A stretch of 64,000 bases of DNA from the NCBI GenBank assembly GCA_002919305.1, contig PKFB01000041.1:95046-159045 (forward strand), read 5' to 3'. Below the pieces are notes generated by a model that saw only the letters and a program-made list of their open reading frames with translations, made no database searches and had not been told where the DNA came from. Position numbers and translations under genes: made by a program. The DNA is from Actinomycetales bacterium. GTDB taxonomy: Bacteria > Actinomycetota > Actinomycetes > Mycobacteriales > Micromonosporaceae. Below are positions 9,328-17,342 of this stretch, piece by piece; within the stretch, counting starts at the first letter, position 1, and every line of letters starts with the position of its first letter.

Positions 9328-9999
9328 TCAGACGGGGAGTCGGACATACTCCCGTTCCGGGTCATGCGGCAGACGCGAGGCCCCGTCTACCACCACATCG
9401 ACCCGTTCCCAGGTTCGTTCAGCAGGGAAATATTCGTCCTCCCGCGCCATCCATCTAGTCAATTGCGGGCGTAACCGCTCACCGTCCCGAGCGATACTCC
9501 GGGCCAACCGCAGTGGTCGCGGCGCGGTGACATAAACGCTGAATGTCCACAGCGGCTCAGCGTCGGCACGCGCACTGGTCACTCCTTCTAGCACCAGGAC
9601 ATCTGGCACGCCGATGTCACGCCACCGCGTACTGAACCGCCCCTGGTGCCAGTCGTAGGGCTGATACCGCGCCGGTTGCCCTTTGCTGAGGGGGAGCAGG
9701 ATCCACTTCTGGAGCCGGGGCCAGAAGGTGAACATGTCATCCCACCCTGCGAGGAGGTCGTCGGTGTTCACCACGGCCATCCGCACATCACGGGCCCGCA
9801 GCGTGACAGCGAGCCGCTGAGCAAACGTGCTTTTCCCGCTGCCCGATGGCCCATCGATCACTACGAGCCGGACTGGACCGAGTCGAGCCGGCCCGGCAAG
9901 AACGCACTCCGCCAGGGCCTCGAGCCGCTCCACCGTCCCGTCGCTCCGCCCGGCACGGTCAGCGGGGTCGCCCACCCTCACCGGCCCTGCCCGATCCAT
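9328..9999 (-). CDS. Uridine kinase-like P-loop phosphotransferase
   Basis: A 223-residue protein with Walker A GPSGSGKST at residues 50-58 and an overall uridine kinase/AAA_33-like layout: VVNTDDLLAGWDD after the first strand, YDWHQGRF and VLVLEGVTSAR. A nucleoside or small-alcohol kinase is likely, but the substrate is unknown. The ATG overlaps the end of cobD by 22 bases, so the two are translated from one message; whether this reflects a role in cobinamide metabolism is inference only. Confidence 0.8.
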   Translation of the reverse strand: MDRAGPVRVGDPADRAGRSDGTVERLEALAECVLAGPARLGPVRLVVIDGPSGSGKSTFAQRLAVTLRARDVRMAVVNTDDLLAGWDDMFTFWPRLQKWILLPLSKGQPARYQPYDWHQGRFSTRWRDIGVPDVLVLEGVTSARADAEPLWTFSVYVTAPRPLRLARSIARDGERLRPQLTRWMAREDEYFPAERTWERVDVVVDGASRLPHDPEREYVRLPV

Positions 10000-10958
10000 C
10001 GCCGTCGCAGTGGTCTGGCGAGAACGTGAAGCACAGCCAAGACAAGCGCCAGGAGTCCTACCGTTTCCGAGAGCCGGATCGCCCGCGCCACATCAGCGGG
10101 CTCAGCGGGTCTGCCCTGTCCCAGCGTGGGACGGATCTCGTCGTGCCCGTGATAGACGTTGCGTCCCCCCAGCCGTATCCCCAACGCCCCGGCCATCGCC
10201 GCCTCACACTGTCCAGCGTTCGGGCTGGGATGGCGGTCGCCATCCCGCAACCAGGTCATCAGCGTGTCCGCGACCCGTCCCCCCACCGTCGGTGCCGCTA
10301 TCACCATCAGCGCCGCGGTGAGCCGCGAAGGCACGAGGTTCGCCGCGTCATCCAGACGCGCGGCGGCCCATCCGAACCGCTCATACCGCGCTGAACGGTG
10401 CCCAACCATTGCATCGAGTGTGTTAACCGCCCGGTAGCCGACCAAGCCTGGCAGGCCCGCCAGGGCTCCCCATACCAGCGGCGCCACCTCCGCGTCCGAG
10501 CTGTTCTCGGCCACCGACTCCACGGTGGCGCGGGCCAACTCAGTGGTGTCCAGTCGTGACGGGTCCCGACCACACAGACTGGGTAACCGTTCCCTGGCTG
10601 TGGCGATATCCCCCGCGGTGAGGGCGTCCGCGAGGCCAGCCGCCTCATTCCTGAGGGAACGTCCGCCCAGCACCGTCCACGTCGTCACCGCCGTCAACGC
10701 CGCCCGCGCCACTGGGCGTCGACGTGTGAGCACCGAAGCCGCCACCGCCGCGGCGACCGGTAAGCCCACCGCCAGTGCGGTGTGAACCATGCCGGCGCGG
10801 CGACTGGACCGGTACACACGCCGCTCCCAGGCCGCCGCGAGGCGCCCAAACCCCGCCACCGGGTGATGCCGTCGTGGATCTCCCCAAAGAAGGTCGAGCA
10901 CTTTGCCCGCCGCCATACCCACGGCGTCCGCCATCGCCATCACCACGACGCCCCTCAT
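9978..10958 (-). CDS. cobD: Adenosylcobinamide-phosphate synthase CobD/CbiB
   Basis: A 326-residue membrane protein with family signatures: an early LLWGDPRRHHPVAGFGR, ATVESVAENSSDAEVAPLVWGALAGLPG, YRAVNTLDAMVGH, and SPNAGQCEAAMAGALG with RLGG-NVYHG. It joins cobyric acid to aminopropanol phosphate in the cobalamin pathway. The chosen ATG at 10958 gives the usual N-terminus; in-frame codons further upstream would add about 45 residues unlike the family. It belongs with the cobC-like gene 6 kb away functionally, though not in the same operon. Confidence 0.9.
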   Translation of the reverse strand: MRGVVVMAMADAVGMAAGKVLDLLWGDPRRHHPVAGFGRLAAAWERRVYRSSRRAGMVHTALAVGLPVAAAVAASVLTRRRPVARAALTAVTTWTVLGGRSLRNEAAGLADALTAGDIATARERLPSLCGRDPSRLDTTELARATVESVAENSSDAEVAPLVWGALAGLPGLVGYRAVNTLDAMVGHRSARYERFGWAAARLDDAANLVPSRLTAALMVIAAPTVGGRVADTLMTWLRDGDRHPSPNAGQCEAAMAGALGIRLGGRNVYHGHDEIRPTLGQGRPAEPADVARAIRLSETVGLLALVLAVLHVLARPLRRRWIGQGR

Positions 10959-11133
10959 GCCCGGGAGCCTAGCCTCCCGTTCGGGCGCCCCGGCGAAGCG
11001 TCGTCTGAGAGCAACTGCCGGTATCTCGCCAGGCTGGACGTCCACCGCTTCCCGCTGGTCGCTCAGGCCCGGTGGGGCATAACCGTGGGGCACCGCCGGC
11101 CAGTCACCTTCCAGGCGCCTCTTTGAAGATCCA

Positions 11134-11155
11134 CTGTGGAGTTGTCAAAGAACTG
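11134..11155 (-). promoter_or_regulatory. Orphan boxA-like element
   Basis: On the minus strand the sequence AGTTCTTTGACAACTCCACAG closely resembles the boxA antitermination motif of actinobacterial rRNA leaders (TGTTCTTTGAGAACTCAACAG from memory), yet no rRNA gene lies nearby. It sits between the ssb paralogue and cobD. Function here is not established. Confidence 0.4.
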
Positions 11156-11190
11156 GATCCGCTTATCACGCACATGGATGTCATCAAGAC

Positions 11191-11226
11191 GCCCGGATGG
11201 GCCCGGGAGGGTCGGCCCATCCGGGC
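11191..11226 (-). terminator. Strong hairpin downstream of ssb paralogue
   Basis: A perfect 13-bp stem (GCCCGGATGGGCC) with a 10-base loop lies 64 bases after the ssb stop codon. There is no T tract on the minus strand, so it could be a terminator or an mRNA-stabilising hairpin. Confidence 0.55.
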
Positions 11227-11289
11227 CGGGTAGCCGGACTGGATGGAGGGGGATGAGCATCCCGTCACGGCCACGGCTGCGTCACGCGG

Positions 11290-11934
11290 TCAGACAGCGA
11301 CCGCCTCCCGGGCTGTCAGGCCCGACAACCCCGTCACCACTGGCGAGTCGCTCTCCTCATCCAGGTCGCTGTCAAGATCCGGTTCGTCGAGGTCGTTCTC
11401 GGTGACATACGACTCAGGATCGGCGGGCTCCTCAGCCTGGTCTGGCGCTTCAGGAGCCAGCCGGGCGTTCCGGTTCTGCTCCTTCTCCTCTGTCGCCACC
11501 TGCTCCACCGCTGTCTTGTCCACTGAGGACTGATCCTCAGAGGAGGCCTGCGGCGCCTCCGTGGCGCCCGTCTGGCGATGGCGCCGGAACATCGCGGTGC
11601 CGCGCGAAAGGTCATGTCCAACGGCGAAAGCGTCCATCTCGTAGGACCACCGCATCGTCCCTTGATGCTCATAGGTCCGGCTGTACACCCGCCCAGTCAC
11701 GATCACGGGGTCGCCCTTGAACACGCTCTGGAAAACGTTCTGACCAAGGGAACGCCAACACGAGACCTTCAGGTACAGCGACTCGCCGTCCACCCAACGC
11801 CCTTTTTCCTTGTCCCAGCGTCGTGAGGTTGACGCCACCCGGAAATGCACCACGGTCGCCCCGCTGGGCTCGATGCGTCGTCGCTCCACATCCGACACCA
11901 CGGTGCCCACGATGGTCAAAGGCGTCTCGAACAT
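11290..11934 (-). CDS. Single-stranded DNA-binding protein paralogue with non-canonical C-terminus
   Basis: A 214-residue protein whose first 105 residues are a typical SSB OB fold (MFETPLTIVGTVVSDVERRR, VHFRVASTSRRWDKEKGRWVDG, YLKVSCWRSLGQNVFQSVFKGDPVIVTGR). The tail is glutamate/aspartate-rich at about 130-200 but the protein ends in GLSGLTAREAVAV and lacks the DDDxPF tip used by canonical SSB to bind partner proteins. It is therefore likely a second SSB, as in the SsbB class of other actinobacteria, rather than the replication SSB next to rpsF. The ATG at 11934 follows GGAGGAGGCGAC. Confidence 0.88.
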   Translation of the reverse strand: MFETPLTIVGTVVSDVERRRIEPSGATVVHFRVASTSRRWDKEKGRWVDGESLYLKVSCWRSLGQNVFQSVFKGDPVIVTGRVYSRTYEHQGTMRWSYEMDAFAVGHDLSRGTAMFRRHRQTGATEAPQASSEDQSSVDKTAVEQVATEEKEQNRNARLAPEAPDQAEEPADPESYVTENDLDEPDLDSDLDEESDSPVVTGLSGLTAREAVAV

Positions 11935-12193
11935 GTCGCCTCCTCCACTGCTTCGCGCTCTCCGGCACGCCATCCGCGGAGCTACACATTTCCCCGGATT
12001 CAGCGACAAAGCCAGCCAAGACCGCGAATCTGTGGACGACAAAGGCACCTGTGGATAACGCCCGTTCCACGCCCTGGCCTGCTATGCGCAGGGCGGGAAT
12101 GGCGCTCGTCGGAGGCGCTTCGCGGGTTGCGTTACCGCGGGTCGACGCGCTGGGGGAGGCGATGGTGGACGAAGACGCCGATAGGGTGAACGG

Positions 12194-12826
12194 TCACGAG
12201 ATCCGCACGATGACATCCGCTCGGTTCCGGGTGGCCTGCACGACCTCGGCGTTGCGCTGGTCAGAGCCGTATGCCCAGGCCCGAGCCTGCTCCCAGGTTT
12301 TCCCATAAGCGGCGTGGCGCGCCACCAGACGCTGGAGCCGGGTCGTATCGTCCAGCTCGATGTACCAGACCTCATCCAGCAAGGGACGCACCGCATCCCA
12401 GGGCGGGGTGTCGACCAGCAGGTAGTTCCCCTCCGTGACCACCAGCGGCACGTCCCGGGCCACCTGGATCGCTCCGGCGATTGGCTCCTCAAGATCGCGC
12501 CGGAACACCGGCGCGTACACCTCGCTCTCAGCGGGATCACGCAACCGGCGCAGCAACGCGGCGTACCCAGCGGCGTCGAAGGTGTCGGGGGCGCCTTTAC
12601 GCTCCGCGCGCCCCAACCGCTCCAGTTCGGCCTGCGCCAGATGGAATCCGTCCATCGGCACCAGAACCGCCCGGCCCGCCAACGCGGTGGTGATGTGTTC
12701 GGCGAGGGTGGATTTCCCCGCGCCCGGCGGGCCGGTGATGCCCAGCAGACGCCTGGCTCCGGAATCGGCCAACGTGGCCGCGCGGGCCACCGCCTCCTTC
12801 AGGGTGGATAAGGTCACGACGCTCAA
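12194..12826 (-). CDS. Nucleoside/fructose kinase-like P-loop kinase
   Basis: A 210-residue kinase with Walker A GPPGAGKST (32-40), the VLVPMDGFHLAQAELERLGR motif typical of the YggC/FrcK group, VYAPVFRRDLEEP and VVTEGNYLLV. These enzymes resemble uridine and pantothenate kinases, and some phosphorylate fructose; the substrate here is open. The start is TTG, sharing a TTGA overlap with the stop of the upstream DUF1444 gene, so translation is coupled; a GTG three codons later is an alternative. Confidence 0.82.
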   Translation of the reverse strand: MSVVTLSTLKEAVARAATLADSGARRLLGITGPPGAGKSTLAEHITTALAGRAVLVPMDGFHLAQAELERLGRAERKGAPDTFDAAGYAALLRRLRDPAESEVYAPVFRRDLEEPIAGAIQVARDVPLVVTEGNYLLVDTPPWDAVRPLLDEVWYIELDDTTRLQRLVARHAAYGKTWEQARAWAYGSDQRNAEVVQATRNRADVIVRIS

Positions 12827-13401
12827 TACAGCTCCCAGCCGCCCTCTCGACGAACCAGAAGATCCGGCAACAGGAGATGATCGCCGCCGGCGAAGAACAT
12901 CCGCTCACATCCCCGTTGGACCTTCTCCACCCCCTGCGGCGAATCCAGGCCAGTCACGAACACGACATCCCGGGCCGGCACCCCCACGATCAGCTCACCT
13001 GGTACCGACTCGGCCAGTTTTTCCCACAGTTCGTCTACCAAAAGCAGGCTCGACTCGATCCCCTCGAACGACAGCATGAGCACCGGCGGCTGCCCGTGAA
13101 TAGCCACCCCGGTCGCCATCTCCTCCAGGGTGTTGAGGGCGAGGCGCCGCAGTTTGCGGTGCGACAGCCCGAGTTCGTTCAGGTCAGCGTAGGTCACCAG
13201 CCGTTCCCCAAAGGGAGGGCCGAACGAGTACGCGACGGCCAACGGATCGAGGAACTCATCCCTTACGGGATCGTCTGGCCCAGTGGCGTACAGTGCGTGA
13301 GGGTCGTCAGCCAGGGATTCGATCACTGGCACGATCACCGGTTCCGGCGTATCCACGGTTGGCAACTTAACTATCCGCAGCCAAACATGGGAACCTGACA
13401 A
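12823..13401 (-). CDS. DUF1444-like protein
   Basis: About 190 residues with the pattern of DUF1444 (YtpQ-like) proteins: LVTYADLNELGLSHRKLRRLALNTLEEM, a central VLMLSFEGIESSLLLVDELWEKLAESVPGELIVGVPARDVVFVTG, and a PQGVEKVQRGCERMFFAGGDHLLLPDLLVRREGGW end. Function is unknown. The N-terminus is uncertain: the TTG at 13401 has no clear ribosome site, and internal TTG or GTG codons within the first 20 residues are alternatives. It overlaps the following kinase gene by four bases. Confidence 0.7.
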   Translation of the reverse strand: MSGSHVWLRIVKLPTVDTPEPVIVPVIESLADDPHALYATGPDDPVRDEFLDPLAVAYSFGPPFGERLVTYADLNELGLSHRKLRRLALNTLEEMATGVAIHGQPPVLMLSFEGIESSLLLVDELWEKLAESVPGELIVGVPARDVVFVTGLDSPQGVEKVQRGCERMFFAGGDHLLLPDLLVRREGGWELY

Positions 13402-13434
13402 CCCCAGGTTCGTCGTCTACCGCCAGAGACGGAG

Positions 13435-13887
13435 TCACAGCGTTTTCTCGAACCACAAACTGGCGAATGGATTGTCGTTATAGGGGGGTATTTGTCGGTA
13501 ACCCGCTGAGACGTAAAGACGGCACGCCTCGCTCAGCGCGTACGACGTATCCAACCTGAGGGTGTGCCAACCGCGCTCGACCGCTGCTTTCTCCAAGTGG
13601 GTGAGGAGACGACGGGCATATCCCTGCCCACGCGCCTCGGGCACCACATACATGCGCTTGATCTCCCCCACCCCCTCCTCCAGAGGGCGCAGAGCCGCGA
13701 CGGCGACCGCCTTGCCGTCGGCGTACACCACGAAAAACTCCTGGCCGTCAGCCTCGGAGCGGTGGCCAGACTCATCGATCGGTTCGACCGTGAAGCCCGC
13801 ACGGGGCAGCCGTCGGGCCATCTCCGCTTCGAAGGCGGTGATCAGGGCGCGAGCATCCCGACGCACCTCGGGTCCAGACCGAATCAT
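13435..13887 (-). CDS. GNAT family N-acetyltransferase
   Basis: About 150 residues with acetyl-CoA motif A MYVVPEARGQGYARRLLTHLEKAA and a motif B end RLYVSAGYRQIPPYNDNPFASLWFEKTL, as in small-molecule N-acetyltransferases. It diverges from a TetR gene across a 35-base palindrome. The ATG at 13887 is preferred to the GTG three codons upstream: a TATCGT hexamer lies 7 bases before it, which would give a leaderless mRNA, mirrored exactly on the other strand. Confidence 0.82.
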   Translation of the reverse strand: MIRSGPEVRRDARALITAFEAEMARRLPRAGFTVEPIDESGHRSEADGQEFFVVYADGKAVAVAALRPLEEGVGEIKRMYVVPEARGQGYARRLLTHLEKAAVERGWHTLRLDTSYALSEACRLYVSAGYRQIPPYNDNPFASLWFEKTL

Positions 13888-13919
13888 GTCGTACACGATA
13901 CCGTATGATGTACGACATG
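13885..13919. promoter_or_regulatory. Divergent operator/promoter shared by GNAT and TetR genes
   Basis: Two perfect 11-bp arms, CATGTCGTACA (13885-13895) and TGTACGACATG (13909-13919), flank a 13-base spacer. Each arm contains one gene's start codon. Minus-10-like hexamers TATGAT (plus) and TATCGT (minus) both lie 7 bases before an ATG, so both transcripts may be leaderless. Binding by the adjacent TetR protein would shut both promoters. Confidence 0.75.
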
Positions 13920-14582
13920 GCCCCTCCTCGTGTGCTCACCCGTGAGCAAATCGCCGAAGCGGCGCTTCGCCTCGCCGACCAGACCGGCGTGGAGCGACTC
14001 ACCATGCGCGCGCTGGCCGACGAACTCGGCGTGGGCACGATGACCCTCTACAGCTACGTACGCTCCCGGGACGACCTACTCGACCTGATGGTCGACACCG
14101 CCACCGAACCGGTCGCCGCCACGCCGATCGAAGGGCACTGGACGGAGCAGATCGTCACCCTGTTCAGCGCGCTCCACGAGGTCCTGACCAAACACCCCGG
14201 CCTGGTACGCGCCCGGATGACCCGCCCGTTTAACAGTCCCGGGGTGATGCGGCTGGCCGAACGCGCGCTGTCCGTGCTCCAAGCCGCGGGGATGGACCGG
14301 CAGGAGGCGGCACGCGCGTACCGAACCTTGTATCTGTTCACATTGGGGTGCGCGACGTACGGGGGCCACAGCGACACCGCCCAACTCCGACGTGACCTCG
14401 AGGCCCTCCCGTCCACCGACTTTCCACATGTGGCCGCCCATCGCGACAAATTGATATACACAGTGGCTGAAGCGGCCGAGTTCCGGTACGGTCTGCGTCT
14501 GCTGGTAACAGCGATGAGCGCATATGTGCCGCCGCCCACAAACCGCAACCCTCAAGGCGGGACACACAACCCCGTCGGATAG
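13917..14582 (+). CDS. TetR family transcriptional regulator
   Basis: About 221 residues. The N-terminal helix-turn-helix is clear (LTREQIAEAALRLADQTGVERLTMRALADELGVGTMTLYSYVRSRDDLLDLM), and the C-terminal part is a TetR_C-type ligand domain. ATG codons at 13905 and 13908 would add MMYD; 13917 is preferred because a TATGAT box ends 7 bases before it and the palindrome then lies at the transcript start. It probably represses itself and the divergent acetyltransferase. A ligand cannot be predicted. Confidence 0.85.
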   Translation: MAPPRVLTREQIAEAALRLADQTGVERLTMRALADELGVGTMTLYSYVRSRDDLLDLMVDTATEPVAATPIEGHWTEQIVTLFSALHEVLTKHPGLVRARMTRPFNSPGVMRLAERALSVLQAAGMDRQEAARAYRTLYLFTLGCATYGGHSDTAQLRRDLEALPSTDFPHVAAHRDKLIYTVAEAAEFRYGLRLLVTAMSAYVPPPTNRNPQGGTHNPVG

Positions 14583-14611
14583 CGGTAACCTACTGCGGCG
14601 GGTTTGTTGTC

Positions 14612-14684
14612 GCGCCCGTAGCTCAGTGGATAGAGCAGCTGCCTTCTAAGCAGACGGTCGTAGGTTCGAACCCTACCGGGCGCA
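14612..14684 (+). tRNA. tRNA-Arg (anticodon TCT)
   Basis: A 73-base cloverleaf: acceptor GCGCCCG/CGGGCGC, D arm GCTC/GAGC, anticodon loop CTTCTAA giving TCT, and T arm GTAGG-TTCGAAC-CCTAC. The first pair of the anticodon stem is a G-A mismatch. No CCA is encoded; the base after the acceptor stem is A. It reads AGA codons, which are rare in high-GC genomes. Confidence 0.95.
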
Positions 14685-14898
14685 CTGTCTCACTATTCAC
14701 TCGGCGCTTGCCCCATCCCATGCGCCATGATCACGCCGCGCCGCCATGAGGCGGCCACTCCCGCCCCATCTGGGGAATATTCCTCCAGAAAATCCCAAAG
14801 AGAGCGATCTCTCGTCATCTTCGCGGTCAATGGTCGAGTCGACGCCGCCCAGGCACCTGGGAAAGACCAGACAGAACGACCGGACAGAATGAGTCGTC

Positions 14899-15894
14899 GT
14901 GCGCGCCACCCGGTTGATCTCCCTGCTCCTGCTACTGCAGGCGCGGGAAGGCATGACCGCGGCCGAACTTGCGCGGGAGCTGCGGGTATCGGAGCGAACC
15001 GTCTACCGGGATGTGCAGGCACTGTCGGCGGCGGGCGTACCGGTGTACGCCGAGCACGGCCCGGGAGGCGGCTACCGGCTGGTCGACGGCTACCGCACCC
15101 GGCTGACCGGGCTGACCCGGGAGGAGGCCGAGGCCCTGTTCCTTTCCGGTCTGCCCGGCCCCGCGGACCAGATGGGGCTGGCTGATCTGGTGACCGCCGC
15201 CCGGCTGAAGGTGACGGCGGCGCTGCCAGCGGCGTTCCAGGACGCGCCTACGCGGGTGAGTCAACGTTTCCATTTGGATATCCCCGGCTGGTTCACCGAT
15301 GTTGATCCGCCTCCCGCGTTGAGTGCGTTGGCCCGGGCGGTCTGGCAGGACTTGATCGTGCGGATGCGGTACCGCGCACGCCAGCGGGAAGTGACCCGGA
15401 CGGTTCAGCCGTACGGGCTCGTGCTCAAAGCCGGTACCTGGTATCTGGTGGGGCGGGTCGATGACGACTACCGGACCTACCGCGTGGATCGGGTGCTCTC
15501 GGTCGAGCCGACCGGGGAGGTGTTCAACCGCGACGTCTCCTTCCCGCTGGCGACGTTCTGGGCCGAGCATGGGGCGAGGTTTGTCGCGTCGCTGCTCACC
15601 GACCGCGTCACCATCCGCTTGAGTCCGACCGGGCTGCGGGCGTTGCGGTACGCGATGGAGCCTCCGGCGGCGCGCCAGGCGTACGCGGCGGCGGGTGAAC
15701 CCGACGCCCACGGGTGGGTGACCACCGAGCTACCCGTCGAGTCCATCGACGTCGCCTACACCCAATTGCTGGCGTTGGGACCGGAGGTGGAGGTGCTGGA
15801 ACCGCCGCGGCTACGGGCCCGACTCGCCGAGGCGGCCCAGCGTCTCATCGATCTTTACCGCACTCCAATCACCGGCGACCCAAAGCGGGAGTAA
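14899..15894 (+). CDS. HTH-WYL domain transcriptional regulator
   Basis: A 331-residue protein: an N-terminal DeoR-like winged helix (MTAAELARELRVSERTVYRDVQALSAAGVPVYAEHGPGGGYRL) and a WYL domain at about 150-205 (QPYGLVLKAGTWYLVGRVDDDYRTYRVDRVLSVEP), followed by a WCX-like C-terminus. WYL regulators sense nucleic acid or nucleotide ligands in known cases. The start is GTG. It converges with the SDR gene, with only 17 bases between the stops. Confidence 0.92.
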   Translation: MRATRLISLLLLLQAREGMTAAELARELRVSERTVYRDVQALSAAGVPVYAEHGPGGGYRLVDGYRTRLTGLTREEAEALFLSGLPGPADQMGLADLVTAARLKVTAALPAAFQDAPTRVSQRFHLDIPGWFTDVDPPPALSALARAVWQDLIVRMRYRARQREVTRTVQPYGLVLKAGTWYLVGRVDDDYRTYRVDRVLSVEPTGEVFNRDVSFPLATFWAEHGARFVASLLTDRVTIRLSPTGLRALRYAMEPPAARQAYAAAGEPDAHGWVTTELPVESIDVAYTQLLALGPEVEVLEPPRLRARLAEAAQRLIDLYRTPITGDPKRE

Positions 15895-15911
15895 TTCAGG
15901 GGTACGTAGGC

Positions 15912-16844
15912 TCAGCGGTAACCGGTGGTATCGGCGGGTTTGCCCGCGTCTTGAACCTCGACGATGTACCGCCACGCATCCGGCTGACTGCCGTCGATGT
16001 CGGTGAACCCGTAGATCCGGGCCAGCTCCCCGCTAGAGGTGGATTTCCCTGACCAGCGGGCACGGTCAGGATCAGCGGCCAACGCCACCACACCCCGCGC
16101 CACATAGGTCGGTGACTCGGAGATGGCGAAGTGCGGCTCCTTGATCGTCGCGTCCCGCCAGTTCTCCTCGGTCACTCTGAAGAGGTCGAGCATCATCTCC
16201 GAGCGCATCCACCCCGGAGTCACCGCCACCGCCGTGCCCCCATAAGGCGCCAGTTCGTAGGCCTGAGCGAGGGTCAACCGCTCTACGGCTCCCTTGACCA
16301 GGTCGTAGTAGACGCCGACTTGGTGGCGGTAGGCGCGGTTGTACTCGAAGGTGCCGTCGGTCATCTCGATCACCAACCCGCCGGGCTCACGGATAAGCAC
16401 CGGCAGCGCGAAATGGCTGGTGATTAGGTGAGTGTCGATCCCCAGCCGCAGCATCCGCAGCCCATTGGTCAGGTTGTGCTCCCAGATCCTCCGGCCGAAT
16501 TCGGCGTAGACATCGCCCCCGAAGATGTCGTTCACCAGGATGTCGAGTCGGCCATGGTCGGCGTCGATCCGCTCCACCAGGGCGCGTACCTGATCTGGTT
16601 CCAGGTGATCGACCCGCAGCGCTACCCCCTCGCCGCCGGCCGCGGCCATTAGCTCCCCGGTCTCCTCGATCGTCTCGGACCGGTTGATCTCCGAACGACC
16701 GGCGCGGCTGCTACGTCCGGTCGCGTAGACCGTGGCTCCGGCCCGTGCCAGCTCCACCGCGATCGTACGACCGGCTCCCCGGGTCGCGCCGGCGACCAGC
16801 GCGACCTTACCCGTCAATGTGTCGGTCATGTCAGTGTCGGTCAT
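15912..16844 (-). CDS. Short-chain dehydrogenase/reductase
   Basis: A 310-residue SDR. The cofactor motif is AGATRGAGR near residue 18, an NADP-type arginine follows in YATGRSSR, the structural asparagine region reads LDILVNDIFGG, and the catalytic pair is Y-x3-K in YYDLVKGAVERL. The oxidised substrate is unknown. Proteins of this subgroup carry the YATGRSSR-type insert seen in hydrolase-linked SDRs. Two in-frame ATGs (16844, 16829) lie at the start and neither has a strong ribosome site. Confidence 0.88.
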   Translation of the reverse strand: MTDTDMTDTLTGKVALVAGATRGAGRTIAVELARAGATVYATGRSSRAGRSEINRSETIEETGELMAAAGGEGVALRVDHLEPDQVRALVERIDADHGRLDILVNDIFGGDVYAEFGRRIWEHNLTNGLRMLRLGIDTHLITSHFALPVLIREPGGLVIEMTDGTFEYNRAYRHQVGVYYDLVKGAVERLTLAQAYELAPYGGTAVAVTPGWMRSEMMLDLFRVTEENWRDATIKEPHFAISESPTYVARGVVALAADPDRARWSGKSTSSGELARIYGFTDIDGSQPDAWRYIVEVQDAGKPADTTGYR

Positions 16845-17342
16845 GTCAGGGATGCTGACAGCGATCCCTGACAGGGAATGGCAGTTTCTCGATCGGATTT
16901 TCCGACGTTCTCCCCTACCCCCACACCCTCCAAAAACTCACATTTATCACATAACCCATCTTTTGCCTTATACCCCCATACCGACGCCGGCCGCATGAGG
17001 TGTGAAGGTGCGAGATCCTGGCCGCGAGCGCATGCAATAGCCCACCGAGGGCGGCGGAGGTGGGTAGCGTGGGCAGGTAAGCGGCAACCGGTTACGTGGC
17101 GCCCGACAGCGCACCACACCTTCCTCACGCGGCTGACTCAGCTTCCCACCCGTCTCGCGCCACAGTCTCGGCGACGAGAACAAGACGAGAACAAGAGGAC
17201 GACAAGAAGAACAGAAGGGTGCGAAGAGTCCGCCAGAGGTGGAGATTTGGAAAACGTCTGATTCACATCAGAATCATCAAGAATCTTGAGTCCATCAGCA
17301 TATGATATGTATGTCCCTTAGAAAAGTTTCTAGGGTGTTCCC
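16845..17342. other. Intergenic region upstream of the P450 gene
   Basis: No gene is supported in these 500 bases, which are AT-richer than average near 16890-16985 and 17250-17340. An inverted repeat TGATTC (17259-17264) / GAATCA (17271-17276) lies about 65 bases before the P450 start, near a CATATGATATG stretch that could hold a minus-10 element. Confidence 0.5.
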
